A program made the translations under genes and the position numbers. Source: Hermatobates lingyangjiaoensis (taxonomy: Eukaryota; Arthropoda; Insecta; Hemiptera; Hermatobatidae). Taken from it: 64,000 nucleotides of DNA. The notes beneath the pieces are model-generated. The model was not told the DNA's origin. It saw only the letters and a list, made by a program, of their open reading frames with translations, and ran no database searches. Location of the stretch: assembly GCA_026182355.1 (NCBI GenBank), contig JAPFBL010000104.1, positions 620,001 to 684,000 on the forward strand, given 5' to 3'. Shown in pieces: positions 1 through 11,592 of the stretch; position 1 is the stretch's first letter, and every line of letters begins with the position of its first letter.

Positions 1-542
1 TGATTTTATTTTCTACAGGAAAAAAAAGAGGCATCTATTGTGTAGGCTTTGGGGTCGGGTTTGAAAGCGAGCGTTGAAAGAGTTTGTCAGCTGTTTTGAT
101 AAAATGAATTGATTATTCATAGAGTGCATATCCAACTGTACCGTTGTCAACATTGTTGGATGATAATAATTATTGTCTTCCAAAGCCAATTTTTGGAATC
201 TATTCATAAATCAAGACACTTTCTAATGTAATCCAAATAATTAATATAAATATCTTTTACCACAGTTTTTGCCACTTGTAAATTAACAAAATACGGTAAT
301 TTATTTTCAATGATGAAAATATAATCATTAAGATTTACGCAGTGGACGGTGAGGTGGTGACTGAGTCACGGAAAGAGTGCGCTCTTTCTCAACAGACTTA
401 GCTACTCTTTAAAATATATTTGCAATATTTCTCTCAAATTTCACTATCCACGACTGCTGTATGACTACACTTGTGTTTTATCGCCATTAGAACTTGCATT
501 AAACGCTTCTTGACATTTCTGTTTTACCTCAGAAATTGACTA

Positions 543-584
543 AAGTTGGGATCTTTAACAAGTACCTGACATTGTGCATGCTGG
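543..584 (-). repeat. SINE body fragment
   Basis: The segment around GGGATCTTTAAC and GTACCTGACAT matches the body of the tRNA-derived SINE at 61323-61642 in the same orientation. No tRNA-like head is attached. It is a short degenerate fragment. Confidence 0.45.
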
Positions 585-853
585 GAAAGTCTTTCCATTC
601 ACGACAAATCTAGGGTCATGGGCAAGATTTTATCCAGAAATCTTTAGTAGTAAACGAAAACACGTTGGCTGTTACACCACACATTGCCCTGTCAATTCAA
701 TGTCCACCAATAGAATGTTGCTTAAGGTGGTTGTACTAATGCTTGCATGTTTCTGTTGTTTGGTGTAGAGACTGATGTTGTTTCTTACCGAAGGTAGCTA
801 ACCTACTCAGTAGCTGTAGTAGGAAGTCTCAGTGTGAGGAGTAGTTATCTTAT

Positions 854-872
854 GGGGGGGGGGGGGGGGGGG
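854..872. repeat. poly-G homopolymer run
   Basis: Nineteen consecutive G residues in otherwise AT-rich DNA. It may be a true mononucleotide microsatellite or an assembly or read-error artefact, since long G runs are error-prone. Confidence 0.9.
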
Positions 873-1556
873 TTACTAGTACAATGAGTTATTTAGAGAC
901 GTCTATTGTAATAATAAGCATTTCTTGAGTAGTTTTCATGCCTTTCTCTTTCACTCTGTAAACCAATATATTAGACATTAATGTGTCACTCATCTCATTG
1001 GATCGCTGAGACGGAGCACTGAAGACAAGCAACAGCTAAGCTCTTAAGAGAGTCTGAAAACTTATTTTTACAACCTAATTTATTAATTATGATTACCTTT
1101 CTAATTTTAAAACAATAACTTGCACCTACTAACTTTTTATATAACTGTGAAATTTTAATAGGGGTAATTTAACATCAACGTAATCAAATCTGATAATATA
1201 ATACATTTGGAACTTAATAATTATTTAATTTACATTACAATACCCTATAAAATGTTCCAAATAAAAAAAAATTCGCCAGAGGTTTAGGCAATATTTTTTC
1301 TTAACCAAATTGTAATTCTTCCCTCTGATTCGGATTGAAGTATCCGTGTAATAGTATGTATACCATTAGGGCAGAAGTGTGGAGGCCATCCAAAAACACT
1401 GAATTCAAGAACTCTGAATTAATAAATCAAATTGTAAATTTAATCATTAACATTTAATATGCCACCAGAATTGATTAATTTAAGTGAATTCATTGATTTC
1501 AATAAGGAAGCAGAAATAATCATTGTAGAATTTCTTATAGAGACCAGGGTTGTTGT

Positions 1557-1810
1557 ACATCAGCGGCTTGCCTAGCCTCACAGCGCTCGCCCCTGGACTC
1601 ATAGATACTAGGTTCGATTCTCACCTGGCCTTCGATTTTCACGCAGGAGGTGCAACAAATCTGAAAACGTCGTCTTCGGAGAGGATGTTAAGTCGTCTAT
1701 CACGAGTCTGCATCATTTCAGATACACATTAAAGATCCTTACTTTAAATACAGTTGAGTTAGACAAAATTTATGACTCTCAATGTATAATCAACGTAGTA
1801 ATGTAGCTCA
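1557..1810 (+). mobile_element. tRNA-derived SINE
   Basis: The head resembles a tRNA gene with an internal RNA polymerase III B box (GGTTCGATTCTC, about 1611-1622) and a diverged A box upstream. It is followed by CACCTGGCC and by the body segments GAGGATGTTAAGTCGTC and TTAAAGATCC. All of these occur in the same order in the reverse complement of 61323-61642, so this is another copy of that roughly 315-base family. SINEs are non-autonomous and rely on LINE machinery. This copy has diverged by many point changes. Confidence 0.75.
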
Positions 1811-4430
1811 CCCGTTACTAAAGTAGGTGATAAATAATAAATAAGTCTCACTTTCCACCCCTTGAAGAGTACTAAAAGGTGAAAGCAAAGTAAACTATTT
1901 TCGACCGCAACACACACTAGTGCCGTACTATTGCATGTATGCAGAATAATTGCGTTGATGCACTATTAGACTCATAATAGATGAATGGTGTTGGATGATA
2001 TGTGAACTTTAATATCATCCACCATAGTCTATTAAGATACTTTTATGGTCACTTATACTCTTGACCACCTCTGGTTCATAGTCTGGCAATGTGGAGCCAA
2101 CATTCAAGCTTCCGTACTCATGAATCTACTTTTTCAATTGTCCTACTCTTTGTTTTGCTTCGGAAGGTTTTTTCTGCAATTTACTAATTCATGAAACATA
2201 TTGATGAATGATATACTTAGATGAAGATCGCTTGATTGGTAATTGTTGATTACTGATAATAGAGTCAAAGAACAGACTCAAAAGGCTAATCACATCGTGA
2301 CCTCGGCCAAAGACAGTTACACTCCAAGACCATTGTGCGTTTTATATTTCTTTCTTTTTGCAATACAGGACGATTTTTATTTCACTTTTTTGCAAAATCT
2401 TACATAAGACCTTGTTTTAAGATTCAAAAAAGACTTCTTTTTCAAAAAAAAAAAAAGAGTATACAAACCTTGCTTTAAACTTGACGTGAAAGTCTGGCAT
2501 TTTGAGTTCCATGGTGTGACGAATAAGTAAAAGGGAACCACCTTGGTCTAAATAACTAAAGAGACGAGAATTGTTTTCTCTTTGAGAATAACGACTCATT
2601 CAGGACGGTAGCGGCTTCACACCAGAATAGGGATATTCATCTCAGCAACTTGTATAATCACAGAATTTCTATGATTTTATATTAAAAATAGTAAGATATT
2701 CTCTAACAATTTTAAGGTAAGTTTTTAATCTACTGAACTACATCTTAGTATTTTAAACTTCTTTAACTCTAATTTGTGGGACATCAATTTAATTTTTTTT
2801 CAAGTAAAATTACATACTTGCGTGTCATCAATATCAACTCAAGCTAAATATTATCAAACTGAATTAAATTATTTAAATTATACTGTAAAATACATTAAAC
2901 TTGTAGATAAACATAATGTTATCGAAATATTACTGCATTATCATCGAAATGATTGAAATGACAAATTATTTTAAATTTATTTGTTTTTTTTTTTGCTATG
3001 TCTTTCCATAAAACGGGCCATGGGTCAATCATACGTGGCCAAAAAAATTACCAAAGCAACAAGATAAGTTAAGTGTGTTAGTCGCATGTAACTCCAGTTG
3101 GTAATAGTGTGTGACGTAAATTGTATGCGGTATAGTTTATAAATATCACTGTCTAATCTATAAGAGTTGTTTTAGATTTTAGTTGTTTTAGTTTAGCCAT
3201 TTGAATTGGCTTACAAGGTTTTATTCTATAATATGATATTATGTAACAATAACAAACATAAAAGCGTATAACATGTAGCCTCAGTATTGCCCGTATACAA
3301 TAACTAAGATATGTTATAGATGCATGAAACATTATAATCTGTAACACGTAGTGCAAGCTAAACTTAAGTCACAATCATGAACTGTCAGTTAGCTTCTTTT
3401 TGATGAATAAAATAATATTTCCTTCTAAATCCTGCTAAGTTGTTAAATTCCGTATATCTAAATCACGCGATGGTGATGATCTGATTTCCACCAGTACTCA
3501 GGTTACCATCTTTTCTCTAAACACATTTCAACCATATTCTTCTCCTTCTTAGCTTATTCTGTTCTGACAACAGTTCTCAACGATTAGTGTTTCTGTGATT
3601 CTGGAGAGGAGTACACTGTAATGTAATACGTTTCTTTGTTGAAATGTAATTTCTTATTGTTTTACTTGCAACAAGGGATGACTCAACAATGAATATCTTC
3701 CAATATTATAAATCAACTCTTTTCCGCTAAATATTGTGTAAAGTTTCCTCAGTATCATCTTTTATATGTTTGTTTGTTTATATTTCTCGAACAATTCATT
3801 GTATCATGCACTAAGTTTGTGAAAAGAAAAAAACATGGTCTGAACCTGCATGGTTCACCACTCGCTGTGCCATTCCCCACAAAAGTCAATCACCAAATAA
3901 ACTAAGCACCAATGAGCCATTGTTGTCATATTTGACTAATCAGTTACTTTTAAACTCTCTGCTACTATTAACAATATTTCGCAAAAGATACCTGTGAATT
4001 TAACAAAGTTTATGCAAGGAAAACACTGGAATAATTAATTAATTTTTTACTGATTCCTAAGACTGGAGTCCCATATCTATTGTACGGCTTAAAAAGTTAG
4101 CACACTCCTAAGGTCGGAATAGTTCTAAACAGCTTAAAAGTGTTGGCTGCAATAGCTAAATAAGAAACTGATTCTAGAAGTCAAAAAGATAAGTACGCTC
4201 ACGAATTAATCTTGATGATTTACAAATGTATTTGAGCAAGGCACTACTTTTAACATTGGAAAAATGCTTTCATGAAATCTTACAACAAGCTGCATCTAAA
4301 TTGCAAAAGCGAAATAAAAAGAAGTATTTCACGAGAAAGAAGCAATTATGAAGGAGCCCGAAATGGATTGGAAAGAATGAAGTGAATGAAGTATTGGACA
4401 AAGTAGCACTTAAAGAAACGTAAACATGTC
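1811..4430. other. AT-rich non-coding stretch
   Basis: No gene, RNA or mobile element is recognised. Several 60-70 codon open frames have low-complexity composition and no family signature, and are treated as chance. Confidence 0.5.
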
Positions 4431-4790
4431 AAGTGGGTGGTTTCTGGACGAAAAGCATTAATAAAAGTGACATTAAAGTTCGCGCTGAAGACGGGGTCGG
4501 TAAAGCTTTCTGTTTGGTTAAGTCAAGGCTGTTTATTTATGGTGAAGGGAGTAGGGGTTAGGAGGGGATAAAGTGGGCTCGCTGAGGTGTCAAGACAGGG
4601 CGTTAGCCAAGGGGGCCCTCCTCTTAATTGACTCTTGTAATTTATGCAGTCAGGCTAAAAATCCTAGCTGTAGCCGATAAATCAGCCAGCAAGGCGTGGC
4701 ACATCACCTCACGCACTCACACCTCTTCACGCCATTATCTCTCGCTCTCTCACTCACAGCCCATATCTCAACATCACACGCTTTTCCAAT
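4430..4790. promoter_or_regulatory. GC-rich island, candidate conserved non-coding element
   Basis: The island is clearly richer in G and C than its flanks. It contains homeodomain-type AT cores embedded in GC-rich DNA, such as TTAATTG at 4624-4630 and GTAATTTATG near 4637. An open frame of 90 codons crosses it, but its composition (rich in Ser, Thr and His) matches no known family. The pattern is typical of insect intronic enhancers. Conservation was not tested. Confidence 0.3.
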
Positions 4791-4909
4791 TCACTGTATA
4801 CTCTTCTCTGAAAACCGGACAACCCCTAATTTCTTTTACTACGCTTTATATCTTTGTGGCAACAAATACAGAAACTTTTGCATTTAAAGAATTTTTATAA
4901 AATAACTTT

Positions 4910-5760
4910 TCAAAAAGAAGAATAATCCTAAGTAAACAGAATAATATTTCCAGTGAGATGTTACTACTATTTAATTAGGATGTTATTCTGGCAGTTAGGA
5001 CAATATATTGAATTATCTCGAGTTACAGGCACACCAGCTTGACTTCACTCTGTTTGGCAAGCCTGCTATCTTACTAAGCCACATAACTGATGACTGTCTC
5101 GTCAAGACTTTCTCATAATGCCTAACTCGTACCTTTGTTGTTCATGTGTTATCATAACAGAAATGTTTAAAGAAACGAATACAAAGTTATACAATCAACA
5201 CTTCATTTGCACTTTGAGGTTTCCAAAGGTCTGTACGATTCCTACTACTGCACAGGGAATCTATTTATAAATCTACAGTATTGATATTGACCATTAAATA
5301 AAATTGCATTAGAAGGTTGAACTGCCTTTCTGCTGGAAAATTTGATAATAACTAAAAAACATTCTATAGCTTTGCATTGAAACTTGGAGATGAATTGTGT
5401 CTTTCATTCCTATGCGTAACGTAGGTGAATTCTTAATCCTTGTGACTATTAACAAATATGTAATTTGTACAAACTGTACATTTTTGTTCATATCACAATT
5501 GTTCATTGGCAGTCAAATACTTGAGAATCTTTCATTTGACATAGTAAATTGCCTCACCGCCAGTTTAGATATTTGTCTCTATTTGAAGAGAAATATGACT
5601 CTGACGTTCATCTGTAATCATAACTATTTATGGCTACCATAGGGCTTCTTCGGTATATATTGAACTTAAATAAAGCCCTCCTAAGAGCGGTTAGTTCATG
5701 GTATAATATTTGCAATCATCGATTAAAAAGTATTTGACCAGTCATCAGAAAAACTAGCGC
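4910..5760. other. AT-rich non-coding stretch
   Basis: Nothing recognisable as a gene or mobile element. Overlapping small open frames on both strands near 5300-5640 carry no recognisable motif. Confidence 0.45.
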
Positions 5761-5790
5761 AAAGAGAGAGGAGAGATAGAGGAGAGATAC

Positions 5791-5792
5791 CA

Positions 5793-5837
<45 letters not shown>

Positions 5838-5863
5838 ACTCACTCACTCACTCACTCACTTAC
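5791..5863. repeat. (CA)n then (CACT)n microsatellite
   Basis: About 23 CA dinucleotides run directly into about six CACT tetranucleotides. A GA-rich GAGAGAGGAGAGATA stretch lies just upstream. Confidence 0.95.
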
Positions 5864-6014
5864 ACATGCATATAAAACAATCTGATGGATAGACTAAATT
5901 GTTAGTAATTTAGATTCCTCTTTCATAACACACATATATATATACGTACTTATAAAACCTTGTTCGCGTTTAACTGTTTGCACTTGCTCTAAACAGAATA
6001 AAATTATTATAAAT

Positions 6015-6085
6015 TCTGTGGGAATCGAACCGACACCCTCAGCATTAGAGGTCCAGTCCGGGCTTCTTACTGATCCACGGGTATT
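6015..6085 (-). repeat. tRNA-like SINE head fragment
   Basis: Read on the minus strand there is GTGGATCAGTAAG (A-box-like), about 30 bases of stem-like sequence, then GGTTCGATTCC, a perfect B-box core. No clean cloverleaf with an acceptor stem can be built by eye and AT-rich DNA follows immediately, so a truncated tRNA-derived SINE is more likely than a functional tRNA gene. Confidence 0.45.
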
Positions 6086-6369
6086 TTGGAGAAGTAAGCT
6101 TCCAAAATCTGATATAAATGACGTCGAAAGTTAAATAAATATTTCTGACCTAAATTATAATGATTTAATTATACAAATTTAGAATGAGAAAATTTAAAGA
6201 ATAATCAACGAGTATATGAAATAATTATTTACTATGTCAACAAATGACATTAATTATAGTTGACAGAAGTTTCATAAATAATCATATTATTGTAAGTAAA
6301 ATATTAACACCACACAATTATGTCCGTAATCAAAAAACACTACCATATTTTATTTTATTTTTTTGATAT

Positions 6370-7346
6370 ATCTATTTCAATAAAAAAGGTAGAGTAGGCT
6401 TCCCGATGCATCAGAAGGTACAGGAAGGTTCTAAATAAAACTAATTCTCTGAAAATTAAGGAGTTTAGGACTAATTGCATTGCCTTTAACGTATCAGAAA
6501 TTGGCAACTTCTTCCAGTTGTCAAGAGAAACTGATGCTGATATCTATAAAGCTTGAATCATTCTTATTTGTGGCGCAAATTTGCTAAATTCCGTTTAACT
6601 AGTAATATGAGAGTTCAAGAAGAAAATGAGGAATACCCTAAATTTCTGATACATATTGGTAAACACAGAGTTGTAAAGAATGAAAATAAAGAAATTATAA
6701 CTGCCCAATGACATATTTATCCGTGCACATCATGTTGATTAGTGTATTGAATACATTTACTCTTCATTCGCCAACCCACAAATATTGTTCACAGAAAACT
6801 CTATGTCAGTTCCATTTAAGGAGACACACAGTGATTTAATTAATCATAGGTTCATAGAATAATTGAATTGAATAATTTCCAGTAGAAATTAAACAATATC
6901 TGTCATACAACTCGGTTTGTGTAGGAACAGAACCCACACATAAACCTCAAAAATTTCTTGACTCACTAGAATTACCTGGATTGCTCCAACATAAGCTAGA
7001 ATTCAAAAAGAAAGTCCTGCCATGTGTATGTATGAGAAACATTGATCAACCACGCTTATATAATGGAATAACGCTAATAACGGAGGAGTTTTATGAAAAT
7101 GTCATTGTTTATAAAATTATCGCATCATGGTGTCAAAGGGAAATAGTTTTAATTCCAAGATTTCCAAGTTTTATCAGAAGAGGACAGCACTCCTTTTTTA
7201 AGGATTCAATTTCCAATTCAATTAGAATTTGTCATGACTATTCATATATCTCAAGTAGCCAACTACATGTTGCTCTAACTAGGGTCAACAGAAAGAAAGC
7301 ATTTAAGGTTCTTTTTGAGAAATTCAAATTGTTTAAAAAAATGTAA
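6370..7346 (+). pseudogene. Helitron / PIF1-type helicase remnant
   Basis: A decayed coding region for the C-terminal half of a Helitron (PIF1-family) DNA helicase. Near 6590-6640 one frame reads LTSNMRVQEENEEYPKF, a close match to the helicase block that usually reads KLTKNMR. A later open segment (6900-7346) contains LDSLELPGLLQHKLEFKKK, then MRNIDQPRLYNGITLI, and ends with LHVALTRVNRKKAFKVL. These are the hallmarks of the region between helicase motif V and the final motif VI of PIF1 helicases. The usual INKSQGQT segment before LHVALTRV is missing. Stops and frame changes separate the blocks. No rolling-circle Rep domain or Helitron terminus was found. It is a dead fragment of a rolling-circle transposon. 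Confidence 0.7.
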
Positions 7347-8080
7347 ATAAAGAGAACTATCTAAAAAATATCTTCCTAATCCTCTATTAAAAATGAATTA
7401 ATTTAGAGTTTATCTGCATTTATGTGAACTTGATTGCAGTAAAAAGGATCCAACGGGTCACGGGTACTCTAGTCTCTTATTATAACGTAGTTTAAAACTG
7501 TTAAACTATTATTTATAATGTATTAGATTCAAGATGGTTGTATTAGTTAGTGATTTGAGCAGATAACTTAGTAACATTTCAGGTAACTATAAATAAATAT
7601 AATATATATTTAATCAGAAAATTAAAATGTGTATTATGATGGATGCATATAATGAATAGTTTTGCTGTAAAGGCTCTGTTTATCAATGTACTTTAACTGA
7701 TCTCCTGAGCTTGATCCTAGAGGAAGTAGCAAATTATTCCCTCAGACTACCTTCTGCCGCTATCATAAAGTTAATTAAGTTATTTGTAGTTGATTGTGAT
7801 TTTCAATTTGAAAAACATTTACAAACAAAAATTTGGTCTTGCGATGGGTATTTGCATTATGCTCTCTCCTGAGTAATTTATATATCGAATTTTTTGAAAC
7901 TGAATTGGTAACTTGAATTTTTTTTCATGAAGTTAAATGGTTTAGATGTTAGATGTACTAAGCATACATTCTAGGCCTGTCCCAAATCTATGAGTAAAGG
8001 TGTTTTTGTAATAAAATAAAATTCATTATTACCTAATTCTAATGTAGTGCAATCAGTTATTATGTGGTATTTAATCATTG
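7347..8080. other. AT-rich non-coding stretch
   Basis: Follows the helicase stop. No gene, RNA or repeat structure was recognised. Confidence 0.5.
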
Positions 8081-8132
8081 TAGGGTAAAAATGGTCTCCA
8101 CATATAACAATTTTAATGATATAAACAGCGCG

Positions 8133-8159
8133 TTTCGAACACGTAGTGTTCTTCCTCAG
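8133..8159 (-). ncRNA. hammerhead-ribozyme-like core
   Basis: The minus strand reads CTGAGGA, then a GAACAC-TAC-GTGTTC hairpin, then GAAA. The catalytic core of hammerhead ribozymes is CUGANGA, stem II, GAAA, so both conserved boxes and a six-base-pair stem II are intact. Stems I and III were not confirmed by folding. PLEs are known to carry hammerheads in their terminal repeats. Confidence 0.55.
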
Positions 8160-8228
8160 GCATTAACTAAGGATGAGTGCCTCATCCTTCATAAGTCTTA
8201 TTCAGAGACACTCATCCTTAGTTAATGC

Positions 8229-8255
8229 CTGAGCAAGAACACTACGTGTTCGAAA
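8229..8255 (+). ncRNA. hammerhead-like core, damaged
   Basis: Mirror copy in the right arm of the palindrome. The first box reads CTGAGCA instead of CTGANGA, so a normally invariant G is C. The GAACAC-TAC-GTGTTC stem and GAAA box are intact. Confidence 0.45.
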
Positions 8256-8324
8256 TGAGTTGCTTATATCATTAAAATTTTTATATGTGGAGACCATTTC
8301 ATTAGATTTTTACCCTACAATCAT

Positions 8325-9590
8325 TATTACCTACCAACAATTCAATTCACAGTAGATTGTTTTTAGATGTCCTGATTCATAGATTACTTAAATGACCATT
8401 TTTTATTATATATATTAAACCTTACTATGGATACGTTTTACTATATATAGAAAACTTACTAATGTACTTGTTTATGCTCATTTTTTCTTCTCATCCAAGA
8501 ACTGTTAAAGTACCTGTTTTTAGATTTATGTTTTTGAGGGCTTACTCTACTGAATTCCTTAATGATCAGATTATAAGATTACTTCTATGGCACTTTCAAT
8601 AAAGTATATGAAAACTCCTCCTCTTATAACTACAAATCTTCAAAGGCTGCTAAAAAAATGTTCTTCAATGATTTAACAGAATTCTGTTCTATGTCAAATA
8701 TAATAGTTTTACTCTATCACGAGTGACTAGACGACTGGACCCTCTTCCAAAGCTTGGTGAAAATTTTGACTTTAACCTATTTTTTTCCTACTCGTCTTAA
8801 CATAGATAATATGTTAATTATAATTAAAAACTTTCCTAGGGAACTGGATCGCGAAAGTATTTATAAAATCCCGTTAATGTTGCCTTAAAGTCGATATTTC
8901 TCAATTAGTAAATCATTTAACACGCGATGAGAACACGTGTCAAACAACACCAATACAACGTAACTGAAAGACAAAAAAACTGACGCCTTGTTCTAGCATA
9001 TGATCTAGTTAAAATCAAAATTTGAATATTCGATTATAAGTAAAGTTATATTAAATTCAAAGAGTAATGAACTTATTCATTTTTTTCAAATATTGATATA
9101 TATAGACATATTTATAATTACTTTATAAATTAATTTAGTTAAAAATAGAAATGTATATCATTTATGCATTTAATTAGCAAAGATAAATATTTAAATGAGA
9201 GCGATAAATTTAATATTTGAAAGCATGGTTTTTAAAATCTCAATTTTAATTTATCTTTGATACCTTCAGTAATAGTATAACAATTTTGTTACAAATATGT
9301 TTTGAAGAAAATATGTTACAAGAGGTTAATATAACGGTGTTTTCTAAAACATTTAATACAATTGTAGAAAGTTCCTCTTCTAATCATGACTAGTTCGATT
9401 GTAAATTTTGGACTGATATCAACTGCCTTTATTTTTTAATTTAATTATTTTATATCCAATTACTATAGTAATATTGTTACAAATTACTTATTTGCAATGT
9501 AAGTTTTAAATTAGACCATTTATTATTCTAAAAAAAAAGGAAATAAAAAAATGTAACTAAAAAAGTAATAGAGGAAATATTTGTATGACG
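8325..9590. other. AT-rich non-coding stretch
   Basis: No recognisable gene. The segment 8600-8800 is slightly less AT-rich but gives no supported protein match. Confidence 0.45.
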
Positions 9591-9594
9591 ATGT

Positions 9595-9850
9595 GATAAG
9601 ACCAGGATGGAGATTTATTAGGGTGAAGAAGAAAAGGAAGAAATAAAGGCTATGATAGGGGTAGCTAATTAGGGCGAGAGGGTGGTGATAACGTCAGGGG
9701 GCGGCTTATCACTTGAGATAACGTCGCAGGTGGGCCATGATAAATGCACACCGTCCACTGCATCGCCTTTTTTCTTACGGGCCTTATCTAGCAGAAGGAC
9801 TACCTTAATCCAGCCTCTATAATTATAACTACCTATCACCCTAGGGGAAA
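9595..9850. promoter_or_regulatory. GC-rich island, candidate regulatory element
   Basis: A G-rich segment containing repeated GATAA or TTATC cores (for example in TGATAACGTC and GGCTTATCAC) and AGATAACGTC. It is flanked by strongly AT-rich DNA and has no coding frame of note. This resembles other islands in the window. Function is inferred from composition only. Confidence 0.3.
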
Positions 9851-11590
9851 TTTAAACATTGAACATCCGAATAAATGCCTTTCAAGCTATCTTCTACTTT
9901 GTCTAAAGTCTTCCTTGATATTTTAATCACGATAGGAAAAAAAACCTAATAACTTGACATATTACTGAAACGCTTTTAATTACCTTATATAATTTTATCA
10001 TGCCATTCATTTTATTCCTTAGTTTTGTTATAAAACGCTTTCAGAAAGCCATTTATACATTCAGTAAGTAAATAATTTCTTGTAAGAAAATTGTTATACA
10101 ACATTTAAACACGGAGACTGAAAGTTATTTTAACGCACTAAAAGTGGAGAGCGAAACACAAAATTGGTAGAGCTTACATTAAAAACCGGGCTGAAGTAAA
10201 GGATAAAACTGAATTTCATTGAAAAAAAATCGGCTAACCCACTCGTTTTCCATTATTCCCAGATATGTGACATTCAATATTTTACGCTTCCGTTACACCA
10301 AATCGACAGTTCTAAAAGTTTCCATTTCACAGAGTAATTTCTTTCTTTCTTCAATGATTTCTTTTTCCGTTCTTAAGTCATGTTATTATATTGTTCATAA
10401 ATATTCCTTCGTAATGCTCAGATTCTGTTCAATCTTTTGGATAAATATTACAATTTTGGTATATCTGATGTGCCACTTCAACAATGGAGTATGAAATTAG
10501 TCTTCCTCCATTCCCATAAGTTATACTGATATATTTGGGGTGAGATTTACACTGACCCTCACTAAACCACCGAGTTCTCCTCAGACTCACATTTAAAAAT
10601 CTTGAGTGAGACTTGACATAACATTCATTTAACACATAAACTGGTAGGTTATCCAACAAACCAGGTAGTACTCTATAAATATTAAATGTCAACTAAAAAA
10701 CAAATACTACGTCAATACTACTACGCAAATACTACTAAAAAACAAATACTACGTCAATTTTAGTAAAAATCGTTAAGCAGATTTCTACCAAAATTGGTTC
10801 ATTTTAGATACAGTACCATTAAAAAAATCATTAATTTGTGCGACGCTTGGTATTGCACGTTACGGCTAGCAGTAACAACACCATGAAATGCACTGCTATG
10901 TTGTTTTTGATTTTTGAAATATCTTGTTCACATATATAAAGAAGTCCACCAATTTGCGATATCTATTTTAATGGGCTCCGATTTCTGTATTTTTGTTGAG
11001 AACTCGACCAAAATGTTGTCTCAATCGAAAAACTTATATCTCCATATTTAATATGAGGGAAAATCCAAGTAAAAATGCTTTCTATTTAACTGAGGACACT
11101 AGAACAAATATTAACTATATGTGTTTGATAAAGCTTTTTCATTTTTTCCTTGGATTTTTTTTTCAATCATTGCAACTACAAAAAGAACTATCCTTTACGG
11201 AATATACATTCTGTGTTATTGTATTTGTGAACAGAGTTTGTTGTAAAAATCTAAATTTTTTTCGATCCCTCTAAATCCTAGATCTTACGCTATGCGTCTA
11301 TATAATTTTCCCTTGTCATGATGCATCGTTTCATAATATGGGAACTAATTATTAGTCATAATATGGATGAAATACATTGGTTCCATATCCAAAACGAATA
11401 GATTTGTCATTTACAATACTAGATATATATTATTCTTCCCTCCTATTTTGAAAACTTCAGTTTCCTAACGCCTTCATTTGACTATTACTGTAAATGATTG
11501 AATTAAACTTCATTGAAAAATGAATGATTGATTGGTAATCGAACAGAAAAGTTGATAATATGATCAGTCGATAGCGCTTATCGGTCTTGA
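9851..11590. other. AT-rich non-coding stretch
   Basis: Several 87-93 codon open frames on both strands (10219-11274) have no family motifs. A local duplication of an AAACAAATACTACGTCAAT unit lies at 10694-10760. Confidence 0.45.
10694..10760. repeat. short tandem duplication
   Basis: ACTAAAAAACAAATACTACG occurs twice, separated by a partial unit (TACTACGCAAATACTACT). This is a small minisatellite-like duplication. Confidence 0.7.
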
Positions 11591-11592
11591 TA

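Larger units (their letters stand above)
1..1556. other. AT-rich non-coding stretch
   Basis: No coding region is recognisable. Short open frames here have no family motifs. The stretch holds a 19-base G run at 854-872 and a short SINE fragment at 543-584. The remainder is AT-rich with no obvious structure. Confidence 0.6.
8083..8322. repeat. 240-base palindromic PLE terminal repeat
   Basis: Two arms of about 100 bases are near-perfect reverse complements. The left arm runs from GTAGGGTAAAAATGG through TCGAACACGTAGTG to CATTAACTAAGGATGAG, and the right arm mirrors it. The centre is a short unpaired stretch near 8185-8205. Each arm carries a hammerhead-like core. The segment GTGTTCGAAACGCG is shared with the sequence downstream of the PLE GIY-YIG domain at 26.1 kb. 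It is therefore most likely an inverted pair of terminal repeats of a non-autonomous PLE-derived element. Confidence 0.75.

Noticed and set aside
4628..4900. 90-codon plus-strand protein
   Set aside because: Ser/Thr/His-rich translation of a CT- and CA-rich stretch with no motif; no splice signals noticed.
6015..6085. Functional tRNA gene
   Set aside because: A-like and B boxes are present, but a full cloverleaf with acceptor stem could not be formed by eye. A SINE head is more likely.
10219..11274. Three open frames of 87-93 codons on both strands
   Set aside because: No motifs, no splice-site logic, AT-driven amino acid composition, and mutual overlap on opposite strands.
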